From NCBI GenBank assembly GCA_021014325.1, contig CM037464.1, positions 9,207,127 through 9,271,126 of the forward strand: a DNA stretch of 64,000 nt, given 5' to 3'. How positions within the stretch are numbered: the stretch's first letter is position 1; the number at the start of each line of letters is the position of its first letter. This DNA comes from Plazaster borealis. Taxonomy: Eukaryota; Echinodermata; Asteroidea; Forcipulatida; Labidiasteridae. The position numbers and the translations under genes were made by a program. The notes under the pieces were generated by a model that searched no databases, was not told where the DNA came from, and saw nothing but the letters and a program-made list of their open reading frames with translations. Shown piece by piece: positions 22,528 to 32,742 of the stretch.

Positions 22528-23574
22528 ATAGTTTATCCATTGAACTTGATACCGGTACTATTTTGAACCCCCTATATTTAGGCTGAAAACACAAAATCCA
22601 AGATGGCCAGATATGGCTGCAATTTAACATTTAAACATTTAACACTATCACGTGACACATCAATGTCATTTTACAAATAGAAAACAACTTAATTTTAAAT
22701 AGTGAATGAAACAGACAAAATAGATTCATGACACTATGCTTTCTTACAGGGGTCACAGTTGCGGAACAATAATTGGTGCACAGGGGTGCAATACACTAAA
22801 TAGGCCAAAATTCGTGCGCCAAACTGATTGTGATAATTTGTAGGCCTTCAATTTCTTTTGACTAATAATTTGGTTGTAGTCACGCAGTAGAATGTGTATT
22901 TATGACAAGTTATCATAAGTCACAACCTGTGGGTTCTGTGCTTCAACATTTTAGGAGACTTGATAAACTTAAGCTTTAAGATGTTGGTCCTATTTGGCTT
23001 TGGAAGTAGAGGAGTGCTTCATAACAACTGGCAGCAAGTCGGTTTTGAAAAAGCACATTTTTCTATGGTAAAACAATAAAAACAATTCCAAATGGCTTAC
23101 CTGCCAAAAATTTAAAAGAAATCTGAAGTTAAGTTGTCGGAAAATATATTTGATTGGTTTTCAAGAGGCTGATAGACTTTAAAGGAACATTACAGAATTT
23201 GTTTTTGCTAACAAAACAGTTAAGCACTTTATATAATCCATCATATACATAAACTGAAAAACCTGTAGAAGTTTGAGATCGATCGGCCATCTGGGTCACG
23301 AGAAAGTAGTGAAAAACCGATTACACATTTGCATGTGTTATACAATGCATGAATAAAACGCTCATGAGCGATAAACTCCAATCGGAAATTACTTTTATTT
23401 ATTTCTCATCAAATATGGCATTTCAGACAGAAATATTTCTAGAAATGTTTGCTACTATCATCATCAGTAGACCGTGTAAGTTTTATGTAAATCTGTGATC
23501 TTAAAGAAAATTTTAATTACCAGTTCTGTAACGTTCCTTTAAAGCAGATCTTGTGAGTATTTTTGAATAATTAG

Positions 23575-23715
23575 CATTGGTTGCTATGGGAGTTTATTTA
23601 GTGTGGTGCACCCCAGGGTGCAATGATGAGGCCTGGTCAACTAATCTGTTGTATTTCTTGGCCCGAAAAGTTGGAAATTAGCATGTTAAGAATATTCCAT
23701 TGAACATATTTATCT
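23575..23715. repeat. Paralogous empty site for the TTAA MITE
   Basis: Shares CTTGGCCCGAAAAGTTGGAA and AGCATG-TTAA-GAATA followed by TCCATTGAAC with the flanks of 22,179-22,527. The MITE itself is missing. Confidence 0.75.
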
Positions 23716-25227
23716 AGACTCATAGGCTATAGACCGTGCGAGTCCCGCACGTATTTGAACATTTTTGGGACGACTTTGATCCCACGTGCGTTGCTTTATC
23801 GCATGAAGGAAAGAAACTTGCGCATTATAAGGGGTCCCAATGTTCAAATACGAGTGAGACTTACAAAATCTATTGTAAATAAATTAAAATAATATAATAC
23901 AAATTATCGGGGTCAGCATTTACCATGGCAACCATTTATTTGTCTGTTTCATTCACTATTTAAAATTAAGTTGTTTTTTATTTGTTAAGTGAAATTGATG
24001 TGTTAGTGTTAACTGTTTAAATGTTAAATTGCAGCCATATCTAATTAGGACTTATATATAATTAGGGCGTTATAACTAGAGTGTTATAACGCCATAAAAG
24101 GGCGTTATAAAGCCGTACTGAAATAGTGTTTTGCAGTCTGGTGTTTTGTTGTTGGTGGAAATCAGCCACCGAAGCGATGACTACACGAGTGGCATTGATA
24201 ACTACACGGGCATGGACAACAGGACCAATACAAAACTAAATCGCCCGGGCGAAATAGTAAATCGCCCGGGCGAAAGAGTAAATCGCCCGGGCGAAATAGT
24301 AAATCGCCCGGGCGAATTAGCAATCTGGGATTTTTTTTTTTTTTGCCATGTCCTTAATACGCTTCCGTAGTCACCAGACTGAAGTCAGCACTAAATTTGG
24401 TGCTGGCAAGAAATTTAGAGCTAGCTCCAAATTTCAAAAAACCCTGTCAACGACCGTCATTGACAGTTCGAACGGAATCCCGAATTCTCGTGTTATTTCC
24501 TCTTTTTCAATTGCAGTGTTTTCATCTTAAACACGTGAAATCGTAATGGTTATTTTCTCAGATGTCTTTCTTATGTCAAACCATACTGCATAGGCGCCCC
24601 CAATAAATTAGTCGACTGGTTAGCTCAGTACAACTAATTAAACAATTGCATAATCATAGCCCGTTTTCGAATTTACTACACGAGTTGTAGATGGTTAAAG
24701 GGGCACACCGGTTTACTGTTTACGTAATTTAGTGACGTAGAATTATAGACAATTATTTTTAGATGTTTTTGATTTTTGTTTTTTTACATAAAAAATTAGT
24801 GTCACGTATTAAACGAGAAATGATCGGAGGGAAAAAAGCGGTCAAAGGTCAGCGTATACGCTTTACCAGCCGTTCGAAGTGTCAAATTTACGGGATTTTG
24901 CTGCGCTCTATTGCAAGTAGACTGGTGCTTCTTTTTATGTAAATGTTATTACTATGACGAGGCATGAGGATCCAGTCTACATATCCAACCAACTCAAAGG
25001 CGAGTATAAACAACCGCCATAATACACGCGTCAGTGCAATGCTTATGTTCCAATCTACGTTCCTTCGACATCCAAAGATCGACCCCCAAAAACGCAAAGA
25101 AATAAACCAAAAATATGGTAGAACAACAAGAAAAAATCTAAAAATCATAATAAATCCAAAGACGACTGATAAACGTGATGGTGCACAAAGTACATGTACC
25201 ACTAGTACTACCACGGAGGAAGGTATG

Positions 25228-25383
25228 GTATACTAGTACTACATAGACCCAGTAACTAGGGCGCTGGAATCCTTTAAACATTTTTGTTTATATCTTCGGT
25301 CGACGACCGAAACAAAGATGTCAAAACTTTGTAAAAAAAGGAGTACGCCCCAGTTACTTGGTCTAGTACATAACTAGTATTAC
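25228..25383. repeat. Small inverted repeat (MITE-like)
   Basis: TACTAGTACTACATAGACCC...GTAACTAGGGCG pairs with CGCCCCAGTTAC...TAGTACATAACTAGTA. Followed at 25,412-25,428 by 17 consecutive C residues. Confidence 0.6.
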
Positions 25384-25544
25384 AATGACAGTAGTTGGAA
25401 TGCGATCGTAACCCCCCCCCCCCCCCCCAACGGTCGTTCGCGAAGCCCTGGTTTTACTTTTGGTTTTGGTACGGATCGAGAGCCTCCCATAAAGGGACAG
25501 GTGGAAACAAATTAAGATAAGATATTAAGATAAAACAAAGGTAA

Positions 25545-26075
25545 AATATTTTTGTTCCCTCTAAATAATATCGTGTTCCCTCAGAATATGTTGTTTCCCC
25601 GAACTGTTATTTCATTCCTTCAAAGTGTTATTTTGTTGCTTCAAAATATATGATTCTGAGGGTATGTAATATAGGGCTAGATTGTTTTGAAAATACATTT
25701 TCTTCAGCTTTCGTTCCCTCAAGATACGCTTCCGTTCCCTCAAGATACGCTTTCTTTTCCTCAAGATACACTTCCGTTCCCTCGAGATACACTTGCCGTT
25801 CCCTCAAGATACGCTTTCGTTCCTTCAAGATACGTTTCCGTTCCCTCGAGATACGCTTTTGTTCCCTGAAGATACGTTTTCGTTCCCTCAAGATGCGCTT
25901 CCGTTCCCTCAATACGCTTTCGTTCCCTCAAGATACGCTTTCGTTCCCTCAAGATACGCTTACCGTTCCCTCAAGATACGCTTTCGTTCCCTCAAGATAC
26001 GCTTCTGTATGTTCCCTCGAGATACGCTTTTGATCCCTCAAGATACGCCATTCCCTGAAAATACGCCTTCAGTCC
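25545..26075. repeat. About 20-bp tandem array, CGTTCCCTCAAGATACGCTT
   Basis: A degenerate lead-in (25,545-25,700, TGTTCCCTC-type words) is followed by about 17 good units of CGTTCCCTCAAGATACGCTT between about 25,712 and 26,060. Repetitive frames on both strands (RERKRIL on minus, PSRYAFV on plus) come from the repeat and are not genes. Confidence 0.92.
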
Positions 26076-26104
26076 CCTGAACAACAACAACTTGTTCAAT
26101 TTAT

Positions 26105-26462
26105 TGACTCTCTGAATGCAAATCTTACGTTCGACTTTTCATCATTATTTACAACTTGTATATCCATAATCTGAATACATAGTCTTTTTTGTAAAATACT
26201 CATGAATAAATTAACAACAATTGGTTCAGTAATTTACTTTTATAAGGCTGGAAGTAAAACTATCTCCGAAGATCACGAGGGTTATCCGAACCAAAAAAGT
26301 GGTTCGGATAACCCACGTGACTTTCGTTTTTGAAAAATGCGTAAAAAACGGCAAAATTTGATGGTTTCTTTTCTCAACTGTTCTTCTCCATTCCTGGAAG
26401 ACCTTTAGAGTCATGTTTTAGTGTATTTTGTAGCCTAAATAGCCCAACGAAGCCGGTGTGTC
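26105..26462 (+). repeat. Dispersed repeat, copy 2 of 2
   Basis: Collinear with 12,738-13,105. It contains an extra perfect hairpin near 26,280-26,315 (GTTATCCGAACCA ... TGGTTCGGATAAC). Ends CCGGTGTGTCCCTTTAAA. Confidence 0.7.
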
Positions 26463-26469
26463 CCTTTAA

Positions 26470-27070
26470 ACTCGCAACTACCTAATTTTCATTTGAAATT
26501 CATAATTTTATTGGGGCGCCCTATGGATTATGGTTTGGGATACAAGGAAGACATCTATGTGAAGGATTAGGTAGACGTATAGTAAATTCGCACACACGCT
26601 AAATTATCAAAATATTTAAATACTTGGGCTGACCTATAACCAATTTAATTGGGGCGCCTAATATGAGTTAGTTTGAGATACAGGGAAGACATCTATGAGA
26701 AATAAACTTCAGATTTCGTTGTTTTATTATGACTATACTTTTCAAAAAAAAATGGGTAGTTGCGTGTTAAATCTACAACTTGTATAGTAAATTCGCACAC
26801 GGGCCATTTTATGCAGATATTTAATCAGTTGTGCTGAGCTAATTAGTGAACCAATTTAATCGGGGCGCCTATGAGTTATGCTTTGGGATATAAGAAAGAC
26901 ATCTGTGAAGAACAAACTAAAGATTTTATGGGTTTCGATGACTACTTTTCAAATGAAACTTAGGTAGTTGCGAGTTTAACCATCTACAACTCGTGTAGTA
27001 AATTCGCAAACGGGCTATATGCAATTGTTTGATAAGTGGTGCTGAGCAGCTAAACAGTCCACTAATTCAT
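26470..27070. repeat. About 200-220-bp tandem repeat, about 3.5 units
   Basis: Landmarks recur in order: TAGTAAATTCGCACACGGGC at about 26,580, 26,778 and 26,996; GGGGCGCC at 26,512, 26,652, 26,861 and (variant) 27,071; AAGACATCTATG-type words. Units are partly truncated. Confidence 0.75.
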
Positions 27071-27285
27071 TGGGGGTCGCCTATTGCAGTGTGGTTTGGA
27101 ATATAAGAAAGACATATGTGAAGAAAATCATTAATTATATTTCACGTGTTTACGATGAAAACATTGCAACTGAAAACGAGTTAATAACACGAGAAATCGG
27201 GATTCCGTTCGCACTGTCAATGACGGTCGATTTGAAATTTGGTGCTAGCACTAAATTTGGTGCTAGCACTAAATTTCTTGCCAGC

Positions 27286-27951
27286 TTGAACAGTGCAAAA
27301 GAGCGGAACAGAGTAGAGGACCGATTTGCTGATGACGTGAGTCACAGAGCACAGGCTGAGGCACACCATATTTCCATTAAATGCAGAAATGACACAGCAA
27401 GCATGAAAAGACTGGCTCCAAAGGCGATTGATGCATCCGAACTGCTACATGGGAGACCATGAGAAATGCAAACAAAATTCTCACGTTTGCAACGGTAAAT
27501 ATAATTACCCAATACCTCTCCCGCTATGTCCGGGGCAGATTTATTTTAACCTCCAAGGATGAGGAACTTTTAAAAACAATTTTGGAAAAACGCATGGGAG
27601 ACGAAGCGATAGAGTAGAACCAAGTATAGAACTAGTACCAAGAAGTCTGAATCCATGAACCACGCGTAAGCGATGACAAATCCAAAAGGAACACTAACCT
27701 TTTCACGGAATGGACCATCACGAGATCACAGCGCCATCCATCTTGTGAACAACCAACATGCAAACTCTATTTTCAAAAAGTGTGAAGCAACTCGCTGCCC
27801 CATTACCGTTGGATCACCCGCTGCAAGTGCCCTGGCTGCAATGGACAAAAAACAACAATACCACAAAAAACGTGTGATGGGAAAGAACTATAAAAAGAGA
27901 CGAGCACAGTGCCGAGCTGAACGATATAACACTTATGCTAAAAACAATTGA
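27286..27951 (+). pseudogene. MULE transposase, C-terminal block
   Basis: One frame reads RFADDVSHRAQAEAHHISIK, CRNDTASMKRLAPKAIDAS and stops. An overlapping frame continues HEKCKQNSHVCNG (a Cys/His cluster). A later frame (27,673-27,951) reads TFSRNGPSRDHSAIHLVNNQ, HANSIFKKCEATRCPI and a basic C terminus (KKRVMGKNYKKRRAQCRAER) with a stop at 27,951. This is the order of the C-terminal third of metazoan MULE transposases. At least two frameshifts and several stops make it dead. It pairs with 14,740-15,020 and 21,029-21,349 as one gene whose catalytic core is missing. Family identity is from motif recognition only. Confidence 0.68.
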
Positions 27952-28450
27952 ACCAACTTGGCCAACTAAATCCAAAGTCACAGGACACTAACTGTAAAAT
28001 GTATAATTTTTAGAGGCTACAGATCTACAAGGAACACAGTTAAAGCAAAACTTTCTCGAAATGGAGAAACAGATAGGGTAGGGTTTGGGCTGGAGCTAGG
28101 GTTTGGGCTAGAGCTATGTTTGAGTTAAGGATGGACGAAAAGAAATCACAAGGTTTAGAAAAAGCAGTTTTTAAACTCGTCTCCATGCCCAGTGGATGAT
28201 TTTCTTGAATTTGACTTACCGTCATAATCTCACATCTCGCGTGCTGCGACGAGACTACTAGTACTAATCTTACCAGCACCAGTACAGAAGTAAAAACTTT
28301 ACCAACACCCGTAAAAATAAACCTAGCGAACCACTTTTTATTAGAAAACTTTGAACATTCTGTAAAAAAAATGTATTCTAATTTTATGAAAGTAACAATA
28401 ATTGCTATACTTAATGTTTACAGCCAAAGGAATTACGTTTTCAAAAAAAA
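27952..28450. other. Non-coding stretch between MULE and Ngaro-like element
   Basis: Contains a short tandem word (GGGCTGGAGCTAGGGTTT, about 28,087). No gene. It ends in an A-rich run (TTTTCAAAAAAAA) at the Ngaro-like insertion point. Confidence 0.4.
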
Positions 28451-28595
28451 CATTAATATGGGCGGTTGAACGCCCTCGGTGAATTATATTTGGTTTCTCC
28501 ACGTTACGTAACGAAGAATGGGTTCGTGTAGCGGGGTGTGGCGTGAGCTCACTTCACGTTGGTTCGCACCACAGTCAAGGCGGTAAAAAATCCCG
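28451..28595 (+). repeat. A1 terminal repeat, first element
   Basis: CATTAATATGGGCGGTTGAA... to GGCGGTAAAAAA, the left terminus. It is repeated as A1 at 34,490, as A2 at 38,316, and inverted at 32,463-32,607. This copy lacks the AGCATA seen in the others. Confidence 0.88.
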
Positions 28596-28637
28596 TGGCT
28601 TGCACCTTTAGTATCACGAGTAGAAGACAACCTTAAA

Positions 28638-29554
28638 ATGACTGCTGCCACGAAAGAAGACCTTGCAGAAATCTTAAGAGCATTCAGAGAGAGTCACAAG
28701 GATCTACAGAATTCATTTTCTCAGTCGCTGGAAGCCACTAAAGCTGAATTCAGCGAGGAAAACCAGAAGACGATCCAGGCCATGCAAAGAAAGATTTCCA
28801 CAGTAGCGGAGAAAAAATGGAAACGGGAAGGAAACAAGAGGCAGTTTGAATTCAATCAGTTAAGTACAAACCCCCAATATTCTTAATATTATCAGTGTTC
28901 GATGTAAAGAAATGGGATCTATCAGTTTTAATAACGTCATGTGTTAATGCAAAAGTCAATGCATTCCGATCATCGGAACAACGGGAGAACAGATAACAAA
29001 AGAATGGCTACAGTACCTTACCGGAATACTAACATTCATACAGATTATGTAACAAACGTTTTTCGTTTTCTTTAATGCAACTCAGAAACATCGCTCACCT
29101 TGTAGACGAAGCCATCGAGGACCCGGCCAAAGCGGTAACTCAGCTCAAAAAGGCCAAATACTCAATCACCGCCAGACAAAAGCTGATCAAACTAGCAGAG
29201 CAGAGCGAGCATGGTTGGGCTACGGTTTCAGAGTATGAAACTAACGAACTGGCATCGGACGAGGATGACGAAAAAAGAATCCAAAGAGCAGAAGCACGTG
29301 CAGCAAAGAAAATCAAAAAGAAGCAACCCACCAATCAAGCATCCAAGAGATTTAAGAAAGACTGGCCTGCTCATCAGAATCCTGTTGCTACTGCTCCTAT
29401 CCAGCTTTTTCGGGGGAGCCAGAACATTAGACAAGGGAAAGGGAGATGTTTCTTTTGCGGAAAGTTTGGACATTGGAAAGAAAGCTGCCCGGCAAGACAA
29501 CAGCAATTCCAGCAGAGTAGCACTACAGCCAAACAAGCTTCAGCAAGCTACTAG
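28638..29554 (+). CDS. Ngaro-like gag, first copy, with intron
   Basis: Exon 1 is 28,638-28,858, starting at the first ATG after A1 (MTAATKEDLAEILRAFRES, a predicted coiled coil). A 227-bp intron at 28,859-29,085 (GTTAAGT...ACTCAG) follows. Exon 2 is 29,086-29,554. Joining them keeps the frame (FEFNQ-NIAHLVDEA); without splicing the frame stops at 28,886. Exon 2 has a long basic helix (KKIKKKQ) and one CCHC zinc knuckle, CFFCGKFGHWKESC, near the C terminus, as in nucleic-acid-binding Gag proteins. The protein would package element RNA. The RT frame overlaps or follows in another phase. The same gene, with the same intron, is at 34,682-35,598; the knuckle region differs by one residue there. 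Confidence 0.82.
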
Positions 29555-29564
29555 GGTAATTAAA

Positions 29565-30596
29565 ACTGCAATTACGAAGGTTAAACACAGTGTACGGGCA
29601 ATTGAAAGTCAAACTGAGTTTGAAAACCATGAGGTCGATGATGGGTACGGTGAATACAAACAAGATCAGGGAAAAGGAATTCAAGTAACAGTTAGACTAA
29701 AGAGCCACGCCTCTTTTTGGCAAAATATTGGAACCCCTGATTTCGTAAGGGAGACAATTGTTAACGGTTACTTAATTCCATTTTACGATTTGCCTCCAGT
29801 AATGATTTCAAAGAACAATAGGTCCGCCATTACACAACATTTGTTCGTAACAGAGGCAATAACAGATCTATTGAAACTGGTCTCGATCGAAATGTGTTCC
29901 CTTCCTCCACATGTTGTCAACCCTCTTACAGTATCCATTCAACAAAATGGGAAAACACGCTTAATTTTAGATCTAAGGGTGGTAAACAAATGCATCCGGA
30001 AACAATCGGTGAAGTACGAGGATTTGCGTACCGCCCAAAATTTTCTTAGAAAGGGCGGGTACATGTTTAAATTCGATCTAAAATCAGGTTATCATCATGT
30101 CGATATCCACCCCAGCCATAGGAAATTTTTGGGGTTTGCTTGGTCAATCGGAGGAAAGATGACATACTTCAGGTTCAAGTGCCTCCCCTTTGGTTTAAGC
30201 TCTGCTCCGTTTATATTTACGAAAGTAGTTAGACCTTTGGTGAAAAATGGAGAAGCGAAGGTAAAGCCATTGTAGTATATCTGGACGATGGCTTGGGTTA
30301 CGGAAGCAATCTATCCGAAGCAAAACTAGCAAGCGAAAGAATAAAATCAGATCTTGTCGCATCTGGCTTCGTTCCTAATGACCAAAAGTCAAAATGGGAG
30401 CCATCCAGAACACTAGAATGGCTAGGGTACGATGTAGACTTAAACTTGGGTTCATTTAGCGTACCAGAACGGAGAATCAAGGATATATACCAGTGTATCT
30501 TAGGAATCCTTCAGAACAAAAGTGTAATTAACGGCGCATATGTAAAGGCCAGAACACTGGCCAGTGTAGCGGGTAAGATAGTATCCACAAGCCTTG
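29565..30596 (+). pseudogene. Ngaro-like reverse transcriptase, first copy
   Basis: RT of the DIRS/Ngaro type: RLILDLRVVNKCI, motif A FDLKSGYHHVDI with the catalytic Asp, KCLPFGLSSAPFIFTK, then the catalytic YLDDG box. A one-base loss in an A-run at 30,243-30,248 (five As where the sister copy has six) breaks the frame just before YLDD, ending in KVKPL and a stop. The rest lies in another frame from 30,293. The start is unknown; the frame opens within gag exon 2, so expression by frameshift or reinitiation is possible. Confidence 0.85.
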
Positions 30597-30602
30597 CATG
30601 CA

Positions 30603-31592
30603 GTTGGCAATATAGCAAGGCTCATGACGAAAGCCTTACAATGTATAGAATCAAGAATAAGTTGGGGTTCCTCCGTTCTAGTATCTAGTCAGGCTATGGG
30701 CGAACTAAAGTTCTGGCTGCAAAACATTCGTGCACTGAATGGAGAGGCTATAGAGCCGAAATATTCTGTTTCAAGAATAGTGTATTCTGACGCAAGTAGT
30801 TCAGGATACGGGGGATATGTTGTGGAAACGTCAGATGAATGTGCTCATGGCCAATGGGACCACATTGACAAAGTTAGGAGTTCAACATGGAGAGAACTCA
30901 AGGCCGTAGAAATGGTTATGCTGTCATTTGTGAGAAAGCTTGCTCAACACAGGGTGAAATGGTTTACAGACAACCAAGCAGTAGCCAAGATAATTACTAA
31001 CGGTAGCATGAAAGTAGAATTGCAAAATATTGCCATAGACATTTTCAGCACCTGCGTGAGACACAACATTTCCTTAGAAATAGAGTGCATACCAAGAACA
31101 AAGAACGAAAGGGCAGACTATATCAGTAAAATGGTCGACACCGACGATTGGTCCGTTTCCGACTTCATTTTCAACCAAATTGAAGAAATGTGGGGACCAC
31201 ACACCATCGACAGATTTGCCTCATACTATAATACCAAACTTGTCCGATTTAACTCAAGATTTTGGAACCCAGGATGTGAAAGTATAGACGCATTTACCGC
31301 TGACTGGTCAGACGAAAACAATTGGATAGTTCCCCCAATCCACCTTGTCCCAAGAGTGCTAATTCACATGAGGCGTACACACGCTTCGGGATCTCTTATT
31401 TGCCCGCAGTGGTACTCGGCCCCGTTTTGGCCAATTCTGTTTCCCGATGGAAAAACTCCTATAGTTGGAGTTGTAGAGATTTAGGAAATCCCATATTTTC
31501 CTGGTATGTTTATGAGAGGCAGGGGAGATAACGAACAGTTCGTTAACCAGATAGCCAGGAGTGCTATACTAGCAATCAGATTGCAGTTTTAA
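30603..31592 (+). pseudogene. RNase H and C-terminal domain, first copy
   Basis: Frame with RNase H features: YSDASSSGYGG (first Asp), WRELKAVEM (Glu), WFTDNQAVAKII (second Asp). The conserved extension of DIRS-type elements follows (GPHTIDRFASYYNTKL, FNSRFWNPGC, FWPIL). A stop at 31,482-31,484 interrupts it, and coding character resumes in the same frame (GDNEQFVNQIARSA) to a stop at 31,592. The sister copies lack 31,129-31,806 entirely. The frame does not match RT: a TGCA doubling near 30,597-30,603 shifts it in all copies seen. Confidence 0.78.
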
Positions 31593-31806
31593 TATGCCTA
31601 TGAGGCAACGAGAAGTTTGCGGTAAACTTTCAAATAAAAAATTGAGCTTTCCTACAGTAGGAAAAAGAGAAAAGCCAAGTTATAAGACGGTTATTACATT
31701 CCAGAGTTGGAAGTTATGCGGTATAATAACGGCGCCAATTGTTATTCAGTATAAAGTATTTATTTATTAATTACTAAACTTATGTTATTAAAATTACAGA
31801 TTATTT

Positions 31807-32010
31807 TTCAGAGTGGAATATGGTCCGAAAATAGGCGTGAGGCAGTGGCCCAACACACAGAACTGAAAAAGCTAGCATCGAAGTTACCAGATGTTATAAT
31901 GAACTCTAAAGCAGATTCCACCCAAACTCAATATGGATGTGCCTTCAGCAATTGGTGTACATGGGCTGACACATACGGTATATCCAAACTACCAGCTGAT
32001 CCTTACTATG
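31807..32010 (+). pseudogene. Tyrosine recombinase N-terminal fragment, first copy
   Basis: Encodes SGIWSENRREAVAQHTEL through ISKLPADPYYV, identical in content to the N terminus of the YR at 32,743-33,744. The frame is cut at 32,010/32,011, where inverted terminal sequence (B2) begins. The continuation, SLYTIHIANS..., is found inverted at 34,262-34,489. Confidence 0.85.
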
Positions 32011-32709
32011 TTTCTCCACTAAACCCCAGAATAAACCATATTACTTTTAATTACAATAATTAACACTACACACGATAGTTGGCATTGTACTGTTGGTCTT
32101 ATTTCGCACCAAAACTATGACACATTTTTGTAAGATATTTGTCGTATATATATCTCATAGTAACACTACTTGTCTATAAACGTAACAGTTGTTTAATACT
32201 TAATAACAAAATTAACAATTCTGTGTATTTCCGATATAACACAGTCTCTTCTGTGCAACAGCCTGTGTTCCTCTATTTTCCGTTTAGAATGTTTAGGACA
32301 TTCTTAACCCTTGGGATCCAATCGTGATAGTAGCCGGTTACGCAACCTCAAAAAACCCGTTTGGGAAAATGAGGACGTAGTTTAGCCCCATGCTTACCAT
32401 CTCATGCCAACCTGATGAATGGATTCTCTACATGCTAGTAACACATTTCAAATTTGTTGCTGTTTTTTACCGCCTTGACTGTGGTGCGAACCAACGTGAA
32501 GTGAGCTCACGCCACACCCCGCTACACGAACCCATTCTTCTTTACGTAACGTGGAGAAACCAAATATATGCTAATTCACCGAGGGCGTTCAACCGCCCAT
32601 ATTAATGTTTCTCCACTAAACCCCAGAATAAACCATATTACTTTTAATTACAATAATTAACACTACACACGATAGTTGGCATTGTACTGTTGGTCTTATT
32701 TCGGACCAA
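32011..32709 (-). repeat. B2, spacer, A2 and B1 repeats (inverted)
   Basis: On the minus strand in order: B1 32,608-32,709, A2 32,463-32,607, a 350-bp spacer, B2 32,011-32,112. The spacer contains the uninterrupted word GATATATATACGAC. It is therefore the empty version of the spacer that holds a 1.26-kb insertion at 38,779-40,041. Confidence 0.85.
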
Positions 32710-32742
32710 TTATGCCCAATCTGAAGTTTAAAGTCAGGGAAC

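Larger units (their letters stand above)
21515..24369. mobile_element. Long-TIR foldback element with 6-bp TSD
   Basis: Starts TACGGAAGCGTATTTAGGAC and ends with the reverse complement ...ATACGCTTCCGTA. GTCACC flanks both sides (21,509-21,514 and 24,370-24,375). The arms are about 330-440 bp and nearly identical. Each contains a subterminal tandem array of about 21-bp units (CGCCCGGGCGATTTACTATT), five left and four right. The left arm is broken by about 765 bp (21,844-22,608) of other repeats; its inner part resumes at 22,609 (AGATATGGCTGCAATTTAAC), matching 23,930-24,045 inverted. No transposase. The superfamily is unknown. Confidence 0.82.
24402..27285. mobile_element. Second long-TIR foldback element
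   Basis: Ends are GCTGGCAAGAAATTTAGAGC and ...CTAAATTTCTTGCCAGC. The arms 24,402-24,720 and 26,985-27,285 match inverted for about 300 bp. Shared words include GTCAATGACGGTCG, CGTGTTATT and TAAATTCG...ACGGGCT. The right arm continues into tandem repeats (26,470-27,070). No TSD could be defined. The interior is a patchwork of smaller repeats listed separately. The element adjoins the previous one with only about 27 bp between the TSD and its start. Confidence 0.7.

Noticed and set aside
25628..26080. Several repetitive frames on both strands (RERKRIL, PSRYAFV, FPQDTL repeats)
   Set aside because: They are translations of the 20-bp tandem array in several phases at once; no start context, domain or splice signal.
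27070..27285. Coding start of the MULE C-terminal block at an upstream ATG
   Set aside because: The part before 27,286 is the terminal inverted repeat of the foldback element, so the frame only runs through it by chance.
31504..31811. Intron between RNase H and YR (GTATGT donor, TTTTCAG acceptor)
   Set aside because: The donor lies inside sequence that still looks coding, and the sister copies' deletion does not use these sites; only the acceptor is plausible.
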